A stretch of 64,000 nucleotides of DNA from Paenibacillus rhizosphaerae (GCF_014192015.1 NZ_JACHXJ010000005.1:186001-250000), one strand, 5' to 3'. Counted from the stretch's first letter, positions 22,618 to 31,295 are shown. Numbers and translations: made by a program. The notes: generated by a model not told the origin, from the sequence alone.

Positions 22618-23478
22618 ATGGCATGGGTAGAATCGCTGCAGCGGGCAATCGATTATATGGAGGACCACCTCTACGAAGACATTACTATCGAGGAGATCGC
22701 CAGGCAGGCGCACTCGTCACCGTTTCATTTTCAGCGGACCTTTACGCTGCTGACCGATATTACGGTCGGCGACTATCTTCGGCGCAGGCGGCTGTCTCTC
22801 GCGGCGAAGGAGCTGACGGGAACGGATACCAAAATCATCGACCTTGCCTGCAAATACGGATACGACACTCCCGAGGCGTTCTCGAAGGCTTTTCGCAAGC
22901 AGCACGGCGTCACCCCGACGGAGGCGCGGAAAGGGATCGGGAAGCTGCAATTTTATAACCGCCTGGTCATCCAAGTGAGTCTGAAAGGAGCCGAACCGGT
23001 GAAATATCATATGGTGGAGAGAGAAGCGTTCCAAGTCGTTGGAGTCAAGCGGGCCTTTTCCTATGAAAATGGCCAGAACCTCGAGGGGATTCCGAAGATG
23101 TGGCAGGAGGTTCACCAGAACGGAGTCAACGATCTGTTGTTCCGCGTGAACAGCGGGCAGATCAAGGGCGCGCTCGGCGTATGCGTTGATCAAGGCGCGG
23201 TGAGATCGAAGGAGATGGACTACTGGATTGCGACGGAATGCGATCAGGAGACGCCGGAAGGCTTAGAGAAGCTGGACATTCCGGCATCCAAATGGGCCGT
23301 GTTCGAAGTGCGCGGTCCGATGCCGGACGCGATGCAGAGCGCCTGGAAGCGGATTTTCTCGGAATGGTTCCCGTCCAGCGGGTACGAATATACCGGCACT
23401 GCCGAGCTGGAGGTTTATACAGACGACGATCCTTCCAGTCCGGACCTGTATTCGGAAATTTGGATTCCGGTGAAGTAA
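22618..23478 (+). CDS. AraC-family regulator with GyrI-like effector-binding domain
   Basis: A 286-residue regulator. Residues 1-105 are the AraC double helix-turn-helix (IEEIARQAHSSPFHFQRTF; DTPEAFSKAFRKQHGVTP). Residues about 125-286 form a GyrI-like/Bacterial transcription activator effector-binding domain, ending in ELEVYTDDDPSSPDLYSEIWIPV. Such proteins sense small hydrophobic or cationic compounds, often drugs. ATG 22618 follows GAGGAG. No obvious target gene adjoins it: an independent terminator follows and decayed genes lie beyond. The 280-bp region upstream holds an imperfect AGCCCG/CGGGCT hairpin and no gene. Confidence 0.85.
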   Translation: MAWVESLQRAIDYMEDHLYEDITIEEIARQAHSSPFHFQRTFTLLTDITVGDYLRRRRLSLAAKELTGTDTKIIDLACKYGYDTPEAFSKAFRKQHGVTPTEARKGIGKLQFYNRLVIQVSLKGAEPVKYHMVEREAFQVVGVKRAFSYENGQNLEGIPKMWQEVHQNGVNDLLFRVNSGQIKGALGVCVDQGAVRSKEMDYWIATECDQETPEGLEKLDIPASKWAVFEVRGPMPDAMQSAWKRIFSEWFPSSGYEYTGTAELEVYTDDDPSSPDLYSEIWIPVK

Positions 23479-23506
23479 CGATCTGTACAAGCGCTGCAGC
23501 CCAAAC

Positions 23507-23534
23507 AAGGCCGCCTCTTTAGAGGCGGCCTTTT
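23507..23534. terminator. Bidirectional terminator
   Basis: AAGGCCGCCTCT (23507-23518), TT, AGAGGCGGCCTT (23521-23532), then T-run. Confidence 0.88.
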
Positions 23535-23571
23535 GTGCCAGCGGGAGCCGTCGATTCATTCCGGCCTGCCG

Positions 23572-24057
23572 TTACGGCTGGATTTTGGTCAACATCTTAG
23601 CCTGGCTTTTGTCCTGGATCAGCAGCTCGAAGCCCTCTTCAATGAGGTTGTCCAGCGGGATTTTCTTGGTGATCACCTGTTTGACGTCCAGAGCACCATT
23701 TGCGATGAGTGAAATGATCTCAGGGAAAATGTGGCGGTAGGCCAGGATGGCGGTAACGCTCGCTTCCTTCACCATCAGCTGCATCAAATCAATGCTCGCC
23801 GGTTTGGAGAACGCCGCGATCACAACAACCTCGCCGCCCTTTTTGACCGTGTTCACGGCATTGGTGAACGTCGGCTGGGCGCCTGCCGCTTCAAAGGCTA
23901 CATCCACGCCGATGCCGGTCAATGCGAGGATTTCCTCCTCGGTGTTCTGCCGGGTTCCGTTAATGATCGCCGTCGCACCGATCTCCTGAGCCTTCGCCAG
24001 CCGCTCATCCGAGACGTCCACCGCGATGATTTGGGCTTTAAATAAATTTAATTGTGG
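23572..24057 (-). pseudogene. Truncated zinc-type alcohol / 2,3-butanediol dehydrogenase (3' part)
   Basis: The frame encodes about 158 residues of the C-terminal half of a medium-chain dehydrogenase: AQIIAVDVSDERLAKAQEIGA is the second strand of the Rossmann fold, followed by GVDVAFEAAGA and the C-terminal substrate-domain end. The catalytic GroES-like domain (about 190 residues) with zinc ligands and the glycine-rich loop are missing. Homology stops near 24045 and an in-frame stop lies at 24058-24060. It is a remnant and should be inactive. It faces away from a truncated LysR-like gene across a short AT-rich junction. Confidence 0.8.
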
Positions 24058-24076
24058 TTACCCTAACTTAAGCTAA

Positions 24077-24349
24077 ACTTATATAAAGGAGTTCAGGACC
24101 AATAACGGCGGAGCCGTGCAGAGCGCATTGCAGGAGGGTCTCGCCGTGACGGTGGGACATGATTATTCGTTTTACAGCTTGGGCGGACCGCTCCGAGACA
24201 ACCTCGTCATGCTGGATGTCGAAGGCTTTGACCAGGAGCGGGTTCACTTTGGCTGGATTTGGCAGGAGACCCGGAAGAGGCCGGCGTACCGGTATTTTAT
24301 CGACCGTATAAAGCATGAATCCCGTTTTGGAGGTTGGGGAAGCCAATGA
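24077..24349 (+). pseudogene. Truncated LysR-type regulator (3' part)
   Basis: An open frame of about 90 residues whose sequence resembles the last third of a LysR effector domain: a NNGGAVQSALQEGLAVTVG segment, a hydrophobic strand, and a terminal HFGWIWQETRKRPAYRYFIDRI helix. The DNA-binding domain and first effector subdomain are missing. An in-frame stop at 24074 ends the frame upstream. Its TGA overlaps the ATG of the alkyltransferase-like gene (ATGA). The LysR assignment rests on sequence pattern and is moderate. Confidence 0.55.
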
Positions 24350-24662
24350 AGCCATTTACGATGAACGTCATCCATATTATTCAGCATATACCAGAGGGCC
24401 GTGTGATGACCTACGGGCAAATCGCCGAGCTGGCGGGGAGCCGGAGGCAAGACAGGTCGTGCGCATCCTTCATTCCTTGGGCAGGAAGCACCGACTTCCC
24501 TGGCACCGGGTCGTCAACGCGAAAGGCGAGATCGCCATTGTAGAGGAGGAGCCGCGCATGCTGCAAATGCTGTATCTTAAGGGCGAGGGGGTAGAGGTCG
24601 ACGCCGAGGGACGGATAGACCTGGAAGCATACCTCTATCATCCGCAGCCTGGGGCGGATTGA
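24346..24662 (+). pseudogene. Alkyltransferase-like protein (ATL) with single-base frameshift
   Basis: Two frames together make a complete alkyltransferase-like protein of about 105 residues. Frame one (from ATG 24346) gives FTMNVIHIIQHIPEGRVMTYGQIAELAGS; the other continues EARQVVRILHSLGRKHRLPWHRVVNAKGEI. The PWHRV motif, with Trp where methyltransferases have the acceptor Cys, marks ATL proteins, which bind O6-alkylguanine and hand it to nucleotide excision repair. Adding one C to the CC at 24441-24442 restores GSPEARQVV. It is either a true mutation or a sequencing error. Confidence 0.85.
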
Positions 24663-24741
24663 GGCCTGGGCACAGGCTCCCTTCGTTCCGTTAAACGAGG
24701 CGTGCGCACCTTCCCGATGAAGGGTGAGCGCGGCCGGAAAT

Positions 24742-25656
24742 TCAGGAGGTAGCGAGCAATGCGCCCAGTTCCTTTCGATATTGCATGAATCGGGCTGGGG
24801 AGGGGATGACCCGGGCGGCGGACTGGATTCCGCCGATTTTGATGCTTCGGACGACGGGATACGGTGCGGACAGCAGTGCATGCAGTAAAGAAAGATCCGG
24901 GGCGCTGAGCTGCCGGTGCCGCTGGTAATATTCGACGGCGCGCAGCATTCCACTGGCGTTCCAGGTGAAATTGCGGTGAAGAATGTGGGATAAGTCCTTC
25001 ATTCGCACATGCAGTGAGCTGTTTTCAAAATCAATCAGATGCAGCTTTCCCCGTTTGTCTTTAATCAAGTTGGGATAGTTGTAATCTCCATGGATAAAAG
25101 CAGATGCCTGCTGCTCCGCTGTAATCGCCGCAAGAACGGCGGGCTCGCGCAGCCAGTGGATTACTTCTTCGCACGGAGGGACTAAGTGGCCTGTATTTTC
25201 GTAGTATCCGAGCAGGTTCTTATAATCCGAGACATCTTTCTCCAAATCGAAATAACGAATCCTGGAGGCGGGGGCTTCCCCTGCAGGAAAGCCTTCGGCG
25301 GCAGTGTGAAACCTGGCCAGCGCGCGCAGCCCTTTCCTCAAATCCGTTGTTGTCCCAAAATCCGGCTGCCTTCCGTGTACCCAATTCGTCAGCATGTATA
25401 CCGAGCCCTGATGGACCATAATCGGTGAATGCGCGGTAGTAGGGTACACTTTTGGACTTCGGGTAAACCGCCGATCGTTCAGGCAGGCAAAGACCCGGGC
25501 TATATAGAAAACGTCCTCCGCCTGAACATCGTAGCCCTTCAAGCAGTAAGTACCCTGAGGGGTCCGAATCCGAAATACGTCCTTTACCCGCCTGATTTCG
25601 CGGATCCTCATGCCGTAGGTTTCTTCAATACTGGTCCTGAAGTCCGTCATCGTCAT
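24742..25656 (-). CDS. CotS-family spore coat protein with kinase-like fold
   Basis: A 304-residue protein of the CotS/YutH/YsxE group, related to aminoglycoside phosphotransferases. HGDYNYPNLI (about 190-199) corresponds to the Brenner motif HGDxxxxN and LIDFENSS (about 210-217) to the DFG-like aspartate, so key kinase residues are kept. These proteins are spore-coat associated in Bacilli. ATG 25656 follows AAGGGGTG. It lies 14 nt downstream of a second CotS-family gene and forms an operon with it. Catalytic activity is not established. Confidence 0.82.
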   Translation of the reverse strand: MTMTDFRTSIEETYGMRIREIRRVKDVFRIRTPQGTYCLKGYDVQAEDVFYIARVFACLNDRRFTRSPKVYPTTAHSPIMVHQGSVYMLTNWVHGRQPDFGTTTDLRKGLRALARFHTAAEGFPAGEAPASRIRYFDLEKDVSDYKNLLGYYENTGHLVPPCEEVIHWLREPAVLAAITAEQQASAFIHGDYNYPNLIKDKRGKLHLIDFENSSLHVRMKDLSHILHRNFTWNASGMLRAVEYYQRHRQLSAPDLSLLHALLSAPYPVVRSIKIGGIQSAARVIPSPARFMQYRKELGALLATS

Positions 25657-25670
25657 AACATCACCCCTTG

Positions 25671-26672
25671 TTATGGATTTGCCCAGCTGTTCATGTATTC
25701 CATCGATTGACGCCTGAGCGTCCAGGTCTGGTCCATCGTCTTCAGCATCTCGGTGCTTCTTTTGCTCTTGGGGAACCGGACGGCATACCAGGCTTCCCTC
25801 GGCAAGCCGTACAATGCCTTGACCAATCTACGCTCCGGCAGGCTTAAGGGCCTGATCCCTTCGTATCCTCTAAGAAAAGCCTCCATGAAGGCGGTATGAA
25901 ACCCGGTCGTATTCATGATCGTCTTGGCCGTATCCGCATAAGTGGAGCCGACTCTGATAAAATCCCAGTCTATAATATGAAGTCGCTCGTCATTTGCAAT
26001 AATGACATTCGGTGGTGTGATGTCGCCGTGAATCAGGGCGGGACTCGCCTTTTCCTGGGCGCAGAGCCGCGAAATATCCGGATGACGGATTTCGGACCAT
26101 GCCTCATCGGAGAAGCGTTTCCAAGCTGTGCCATATTGCCTGACGGCTCTTCGGAGTGCGGGATTCACGGAAGAGGCCCGAACCATATTTTTCCGCAGAT
26201 CATGATCCTTGGCTTTCCACAGCCGAACTTGCTCCAGGGTAGCGGATTGAGGGGTGTGCGGCAGTCCGCAGCGGAGGGTGTGAAGTTTTGCCAGGGCAAG
26301 GCCCAGCTGCTCATAATCTTGCTCCATCCCCATAGGCCGCCCATGAATCCAAGCTGTCATATAAAAAGGTTTCCCTCGGTGCATGACCCACAGCTTTCCG
26401 GAGTCGGCGGGAAGCCAGTCCGGTATAAAGCCATATGCGTTGTTCATTAACAAACGGACATTCTTTGCGGCTGATTTTATTTGGGCAGCCAGACCTGAGC
26501 GAAGATGGGGATTCCGGTTGTACGGCTTTAATGCAAACGTGCCCAGGTTCGTCTGGATTTGGATCACGGCGTTTTTTCGGTACAGCGAAGAGACAGGCGT
26601 GCAGCGAAGGGCTTGCAGGCGGAAGCGCCGGGAAATGCTGCGGATCTCCCTTTGACCAAGAAGATGTGCCAT
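25671..26672 (-). CDS. CotS-family spore coat protein with kinase-like fold, first gene of the pair
   Basis: A 333-residue protein of the same family as its downstream neighbour but clearly diverged. It has a beta-rich N lobe (VIQIQTNLGTFALKPYNRN), ALIHGDITPPNVI as the catalytic loop and HIIDWDFIRVGS as the metal-binding motif. ATG 26672 follows GGAGGGA; the frame upstream is not needed. Likely expressed in the mother cell during sporulation. I could not pick out a convincing sigma-K promoter. The 26673-26889 gap holds this promoter and that of the MerR gene. Confidence 0.82.
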   Translation of the reverse strand: MAHLLGQREIRSISRRFRLQALRCTPVSSLYRKNAVIQIQTNLGTFALKPYNRNPHLRSGLAAQIKSAAKNVRLLMNNAYGFIPDWLPADSGKLWVMHRGKPFYMTAWIHGRPMGMEQDYEQLGLALAKLHTLRCGLPHTPQSATLEQVRLWKAKDHDLRKNMVRASSVNPALRRAVRQYGTAWKRFSDEAWSEIRHPDISRLCAQEKASPALIHGDITPPNVIIANDERLHIIDWDFIRVGSTYADTAKTIMNTTGFHTAFMEAFLRGYEGIRPLSLPERRLVKALYGLPREAWYAVRFPKSKRSTEMLKTMDQTWTLRRQSMEYMNSWANP

Positions 26673-26835
26673 GTTGGGGTCTCCCTCCATTGGAAAGTAA
26701 CTTAGACAGCAGCGGCTGGTGTGATGACAGTTGATTTTTTTTATCGTATTCTTTCTATCATGAAAGGTATGGACATTCGCCTTGGATTTCGTAAAAGCTT
26801 ATGGAATCCATGAACGATGGGCGCTGTCACAGGGG

Positions 26836-26867
26836 TTGACTTTCCACTTAAGGGAAAGCTTTATACT
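26836..26867 (+). promoter_or_regulatory. MerR-type promoter with long spacer and internal dyad
   Basis: TTGACT (26836-26841) and TATACT (26862-26867) are separated by 20 bp. CTTTCC (26840-26845) and GGAAAG (26853-26858) form a dyad in the spacer. Over-long spacer with a central dyad is the signature of promoters that MerR proteins activate by DNA distortion. Confidence 0.8.
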
Positions 26868-26889
26868 GGAGCGGAGAGGAGGCTGGGAA

Positions 26890-27741
26890 ATGTTTAAAAT
26901 TACGGAATTTTCGAAAATCAGCCAGGTATCGGCCAAAGCGCTCCGCTATTACGATCAGATCGGGCTGCTAAAGCCGTCTTATACCGATCCGGATACGGGA
27001 TACCGCTTCTATACGGCAGACCAGCTGAAGCGTGTTCACCGGATTCTTGTGTTTAAGGACCTGGGATTCACCTTGGAGCAGATGATTCCGCTGCTGGACG
27101 GAGCCCTGGGGACGGAACAGATGAGGTCGATGCTCCTTCATAAATCGGCCGAAATTACCGAGATGCTGAGGGAGGAGCAGGCCCGCCTGAACCGGCTCGG
27201 GGCCAGACTGGATGAGCTGGAGCGGAATGAGGATGGAGAGCCGCCCCTGGATGTCGTCGTGAGGAAGACCGGCCCAGAATGGATCGCCTCCGTTCGGGAA
27301 GTCACCTCCAAATCGAAGGTTCCTGGGCTGATCCGGGAGCTGCGGCAGGCCGTCAAAACGCTGTACAAGGGCACTCTGGATCAGCGGGTGATTGTTCTGT
27401 GGCACAGCTGCGCCGAATGTGAGGACGCCGTGGATCTGGAAGTAGGTGTTCCGGTTGCGGGCCCCCTCCCGGACCAAGGCCGGATACGGGTTAGGGAGCT
27501 GAAGGCTGCCCAGCTTGCTTGTATCGCCCATTCCGCGGGCCTAGCGGGTTCCTATGAGGTCACGTCCAGGCTGGCAGGCTGGCTCGAGGAACAGGGTTAC
27601 GGCATCCCGGAGCAGGAGCCGAGCCGGGAGGTTTACTGGGAGCTGCCGGAGCAGCCGGCCAGCCCGGTGATGTCCGAACTGCAGATGCCGATCGTGGGCA
27701 GACCGGGCGGGACGCCTGAGGCAGAGGAGGTCCGGGGATGA
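26890..27741 (+). CDS. MerR-family regulator with effector-binding domain
   Basis: A 283-residue MerR/BmrR-like protein. The winged helix-turn-helix (FKITEFSKISQVSAKALRYYDQIGLLKP) is followed by a coiled coil (about 80-118) and a C-terminal domain of about 150 residues resembling a drug-binding GyrI-like module. ATG 26890 follows GGAGAGGAGG; a longer frame from 26782 runs through the promoter and is rejected. It is coupled by ATGA overlap to an MFS exporter gene, so it should sense the exported compound and activate this operon from the long-spacer promoter. Confidence 0.87.
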   Translation: MFKITEFSKISQVSAKALRYYDQIGLLKPSYTDPDTGYRFYTADQLKRVHRILVFKDLGFTLEQMIPLLDGALGTEQMRSMLLHKSAEITEMLREEQARLNRLGARLDELERNEDGEPPLDVVVRKTGPEWIASVREVTSKSKVPGLIRELRQAVKTLYKGTLDQRVIVLWHSCAECEDAVDLEVGVPVAGPLPDQGRIRVRELKAAQLACIAHSAGLAGSYEVTSRLAGWLEEQGYGIPEQEPSREVYWELPEQPASPVMSELQMPIVGRPGGTPEAEEVRG

Positions 27742-28997
27742 GGGGCAGCGGATGGATGCGTCCCGGTACCCTGCAGGTCCTTCTGCTGGCCGTGGGCATT
27801 TTTGTGATTAGCACGTCAGAGCTGCTCCCGATGGGTCTGCTGCCGGACATCGGGCGGCAGTACCAGGTCACCGTTCAGACGGCAGGCTGGCTCGTCACCG
27901 CCTATGCGCTCGGTGTCGTCGCAGGAGGACCGCTGCTGACGGTCGCCACGGTCCGGGTTCCCCGCAAACGCCTGCTCCTGTACATGCTGGCTCTGTTCGG
28001 GGCAGGAAGCCTGCTCAGCGCTGTCGCGCCTTCCTTCGAACTGCTGATCGCCTCCCGCGTCGTCAGCGCCGTGGCGCAGGGGGCCTTTTTCGGAGCCGCC
28101 GTCGTCATGGCCGGCCAGCTGGCCGCTCCGGGACGGGAAGGCGCGGCCATATCTCTAGCCGGGTCGGGGCTGACGATAGCGACGGTCATCGGCGGGCCGC
28201 TGGGCACGCTGCTCGGCCAGCAGTTCGGCTGGCGTTTTCCGTTCTGGATGCTGGTCATCATTACGCTGCTCGTCGGAGCGGGCATCCTGTGGAAGATTCC
28301 GGACATGCCGCAGGTTGCAAGGCCGCAGATCCGCCGGCAGCTCGGTCAGGTTGCGCGTACGGGACCGGTACTGGCCCTTTTCACGACAGTATTCGGATTT
28401 GGCGGCGTCTTTTTGGCCTTTACGTACATCTCTCCGATCCTGCAGGAGATCACGGAGCTGCCGGAGGAGCGCATTTCGATCGTGCTGCTGCTGTTTGGGC
28501 TGGCTTCGGTGATCGGGAATGCCGCTGGGGGTAAGCTGGCAGACCGGCATCTGCATACATCTCTCTTGGGCAGTATGGGGCTGCTGCTTGTGGTGATGAT
28601 CGCCTTTTATTTCACGAGCACTTCGGTCGTGCCCGCACTTATCACGGTGTTTATATGGGGAGCGGCCGCGTACGCGATGGTCACTCCGCTGAATGTCCAG
28701 GTGCTGCGGCGGTCCGGCTCAGCGCAGGATTTGGCCTCCACCCTGAACATCTCTGCTTTTAATCTCGGCAATGCGCTTGGCGCCTTTATCGGCGGGTATG
28801 TGGCTGAGAGCAGGCTGGGGCTGCCCGGACTGCCGCTGGCTTCCGCCGCGATCGTAGCCATTGGCATCGCCTTGGCCGCGGGCAGCTTGATGCTGGAGCG
28901 CTCGAAGTCGGCAAGGGCAGGGGCTGCGGGACAGAAGAAATGTGTGAATGCTGCAGGCGAGGCGTCCTGCGGATTAAATCCCGGCGCTCAGCCATAA
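27738..28997 (+). CDS. MFS drug exporter (DHA1 / AraJ-type)
   Basis: A 419-residue membrane protein with about 12 predicted segments. The TSELLPMGLLPDI segment in helix 1 is the AraJ/Bmr-like signature; GGPLLTVATVRVPRKRLLL contains the loop 2-3 motif, and the AAISLAGSGLTIATVIGGPLG stretch is the antiporter motif C region. It should export a small organic compound by proton antiport. It starts inside the MerR stop (ATGA) and ends with a terminator at 29027. Substrate unknown. Confidence 0.85.
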   Translation: MRGSGWMRPGTLQVLLLAVGIFVISTSELLPMGLLPDIGRQYQVTVQTAGWLVTAYALGVVAGGPLLTVATVRVPRKRLLLYMLALFGAGSLLSAVAPSFELLIASRVVSAVAQGAFFGAAVVMAGQLAAPGREGAAISLAGSGLTIATVIGGPLGTLLGQQFGWRFPFWMLVIITLLVGAGILWKIPDMPQVARPQIRRQLGQVARTGPVLALFTTVFGFGGVFLAFTYISPILQEITELPEERISIVLLLFGLASVIGNAAGGKLADRHLHTSLLGSMGLLLVVMIAFYFTSTSVVPALITVFIWGAAAYAMVTPLNVQVLRRSGSAQDLASTLNISAFNLGNALGAFIGGYVAESRLGLPGLPLASAAIVAIGIALAAGSLMLERSKSARAGAAGQKKCVNAAGEASCGLNPGAQP

Positions 28998-29026
28998 TCA
29001 CGGAAGACAAATCATAGAAATGCATA

Positions 29027-29055
29027 AGACCTCCCGAAGGCGGGAGGTCTGTTTT
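29027..29055 (+). terminator. Terminator of the MerR/MFS operon
   Basis: AGACCTCCCG (29027-29036), AAGG, CGGGAGGTCT (29041-29050), then G and five T. Confidence 0.9.
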
Positions 29056-29093
29056 TAGTCTGTACCGCTTTTTTTTAAATTTTTCCCTTCGAG

Positions 29094-29120
29094 TGTCACA
29101 AATGCTCCCTCTTCTTCGTG
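29094..29120 (+). promoter_or_regulatory. ECF41-type promoter
   Basis: TGTCACA (29094-29100), 16-bp spacer, CGTG (29117-29120). The reported ECF41 consensus is TGTCACA at -35 and CGTC at -10, so this differs by one base. It precedes the oxidoreductase and sigma factor genes and points to autoregulation. Confidence 0.75.
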
Positions 29121-29153
29121 ATATATGCAAAACCAAAGCGGGGAGTGGACGTT

Positions 29154-30335
29154 ATGGAAAAGTTAACATGCGTCGTGGTCGGCGGCGGCTACGCCGGAAT
29201 CAATGCGGTCAAGGCTATGCAAAAATCGCTTAAAGGGGTTGTCCGGGAGCTTAGACTCATCCTGATCAACAAGGACCCTTATCACCTTCGCAAGGTGCTG
29301 CTGTTCAAGCCGGCGGCTCTGCAGGAGGACATCGCCGTCCCGTTGGTGCGTTTGTTCCCCGAAGGAGAAGGGGTCGAACTCGTTCAGGGGGAGGTCACGC
29401 GCGTAGATTTTGAGGCAAAGCAGATCGCCTTCAGCCGCAGCGAAGGCGGGGACGCACGCCTTGGGTATGACGTCCTGGTGATGGCGGCGGGAAGCATGGT
29501 CCGGCGCCCGCAGCCGGATCAGGGCGGCATCGCGCTGACTTCGCAGGAAGCGGCTGAACAGATCCGCCGGATGTGGAAGCAGAATCTTCGCGAGGCGGCC
29601 GGCGCCGATGCGGAGGACCGCGCCAAGCTGCTGACGTTTACCGTGGCCGGAGGAGGCATCAGCGGTATTGAAACCTCGGCCGAGCTGGCTCATGCCATCC
29701 GGGCAGATGCCAAGGGCCTGGGCCTCAATCCCGCGGACATCCGGGTGTACCTGGTCAATGCCGAGGAGCGGCTGTTTGCACAGGGTCCGATGAAGGTGTC
29801 CCGTAAACTGGAGGGGCTGCTCGCCGACGAAGGGGTGACCACGCTGCACGGACGCAAGGTCATTCGGGAACGCGGCGGGGTAATCGCCCTTTCGGACGGG
29901 AGCGAAATCTCCGCAGGGCTGTGCGTATGGACACTTGGTATCGTGCCGAATCCGGGGCTTTCCGGCATGGGCTTTCCGGTTACTGCGGAAGGAAAAGTGG
30001 CTGTCGATGCGAGCTATCGGGTAGCAGGCAAACCCGGCGTCTACAGCATTGGAGATTGCGCTCAGATCGTCGATCCGGAAACGGGCCGGGCGGACGGTAT
30101 GACCTGCAAGGAGGCGGGCGCTCAGGCGACCAGGCTCGGCCAGGTCGTGGCGGCGGATGTCGAGGGCCGTCCTGCACCTGTCCATAAAGGGTATATGGAT
30201 GTTTTCTGCTTCGGTCTGGGTCCGGCCAAAGGAATGGTCTGGACCCGGCAGTGGGGACTCGATATGATCATACAAGGGAGACTCGGCCGGAATATTCGGA
30301 AATTTACCTGGGATCATGCGAGTCTGCTCAAGTGA
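29154..30335 (+). CDS. NDH-2-like FAD-dependent pyridine nucleotide oxidoreductase
   Basis: A 393-residue flavoprotein with two Rossmann folds: VVVGGGYAGINA near the N terminus binds FAD, TVAGGGISGIETSAEL (about 165-180) binds NAD(P)H, and VYSIGDCAQI (about 295-305) closes the FAD site. This resembles type II NADH dehydrogenases and related disulfide or quinone reductases. ATG 29154 follows GGGGAGT. It shares a transcript with the ECF41 sigma factor gene 35 nt downstream; ECF41 genes are typically linked to a carboxymuconolactone decarboxylase, an oxidoreductase or an epimerase, and this is the oxidoreductase type. Electron acceptor unknown. Confidence 0.85.
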   Translation: MEKLTCVVVGGGYAGINAVKAMQKSLKGVVRELRLILINKDPYHLRKVLLFKPAALQEDIAVPLVRLFPEGEGVELVQGEVTRVDFEAKQIAFSRSEGGDARLGYDVLVMAAGSMVRRPQPDQGGIALTSQEAAEQIRRMWKQNLREAAGADAEDRAKLLTFTVAGGGISGIETSAELAHAIRADAKGLGLNPADIRVYLVNAEERLFAQGPMKVSRKLEGLLADEGVTTLHGRKVIRERGGVIALSDGSEISAGLCVWTLGIVPNPGLSGMGFPVTAEGKVAVDASYRVAGKPGVYSIGDCAQIVDPETGRADGMTCKEAGAQATRLGQVVAADVEGRPAPVHKGYMDVFCFGLGPAKGMVWTRQWGLDMIIQGRLGRNIRKFTWDHASLLK

Positions 30336-30370
30336 GCACCCGCCATGCCAATAGGAAAGGTGAGCATTCG

Positions 30371-31228
30371 ATGAGGGAACTGTATGAGAATTACCGTCCG
30401 CTGCTGTTTTCGATCGCTTATCAAATGATGGGCTCCGTGTCCGATGCGGAGGATGCGGTGCAGGACGTTTTCGTGAAGATAGCGGACCGGGACCTGGCGC
30501 AGCTGAACGAACCGAAAGCCTACTTGTGCAAAATGGTTTCGAACCGCTGCCTGGATATGCTGAAATCCACCCGCAGGCAGCGGGAGCAGTACTTCGGGCC
30601 GTGGCTGCCCGAGCCGATCGAGACGTCGGCGGAGGATACCGCCGAGACCGTCGTACGCGGGGAGCTGCTGTCCTACGCGATGCTGGTGCTGCTGGAACGG
30701 CTGTCCCCGCTGGAGCGAGCCGTTTTTATTCTTCGGGAGGCACTGGGCTTTGAATATCCGGACATTGCGGAGCTCGTCGAGAAAACGGAGGTTTACTGCC
30801 GCAAGCTGTTCAGCCGGGCCCGTGCGAAAATGGGGTTTGATCCCGAGATGCCGATTCAGCCGGAAGCTGCGGATGAAGAGTGGGTCCACCGGTTTCTGTC
30901 GGCTCTCGAGCAGGGGAGCATAGATTCTGTGCTGTCGCTGCTCTCGCAGGACGTCGTCATCACGTCCGACGGGGGCGGCAAGGCGTCCGCGGCGGTTCAG
31001 CCGATCGTGTCGCCGATCTTCGTCGCCCGCTTCGCTTTGGGAGTTTACCGTAAATTTTCGGACGCTGAGAGAGGCATTCAAGTTGAGCATGTCTCACTGA
31101 ATGGCCAGCCGGGGCTTGTGTTCCGGTCGCCGGAGGGAATCGAGGGCGCCATGCTCCTCCATGTGGAGGGAGACCGGATTCGCGACCTGTATATCGTCAG
31201 AAACCCCGATAAGCTTCAGCATCTGTAG
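30371..31228 (+). CDS. ECF41-family sigma factor (SigJ-like)
   Basis: A 285-residue ECF sigma factor. Region 2 (about 1-70) and region 4 (about 100-155) are joined by a linker with WLPEP (78-82). A SnoaL-like C-terminal extension of about 110 residues contains DGGGKA (200-205) and ends with NPDKL (278-282). These three motifs define ECF41 factors, whose extension acts as a built-in regulator in place of an anti-sigma factor. ATG 30371 follows AGGAAAGGTG. No anti-sigma gene is present. It should recognise the promoter at 29094-29120. Confidence 0.92.
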   Translation: MRELYENYRPLLFSIAYQMMGSVSDAEDAVQDVFVKIADRDLAQLNEPKAYLCKMVSNRCLDMLKSTRRQREQYFGPWLPEPIETSAEDTAETVVRGELLSYAMLVLLERLSPLERAVFILREALGFEYPDIAELVEKTEVYCRKLFSRARAKMGFDPEMPIQPEAADEEWVHRFLSALEQGSIDSVLSLLSQDVVITSDGGGKASAAVQPIVSPIFVARFALGVYRKFSDAERGIQVEHVSLNGQPGLVFRSPEGIEGAMLLHVEGDRIRDLYIVRNPDKLQHL

Positions 31229-31260
31229 AACAGAATGATGAGTTAATGCAGCTGTTTTAG

Positions 31261-31295
31261 GCCCCGGGAAGATCCCGCGGGCTCTTTGCTTTTTC
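31261..31295 (+). terminator. Terminator after the ECF41 gene
   Basis: Imperfect GC-rich stem GCCC..GGGA/TCCC..GGGC (31261-31269 with 31273-31282) followed by a T-rich tract. Confidence 0.65.
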
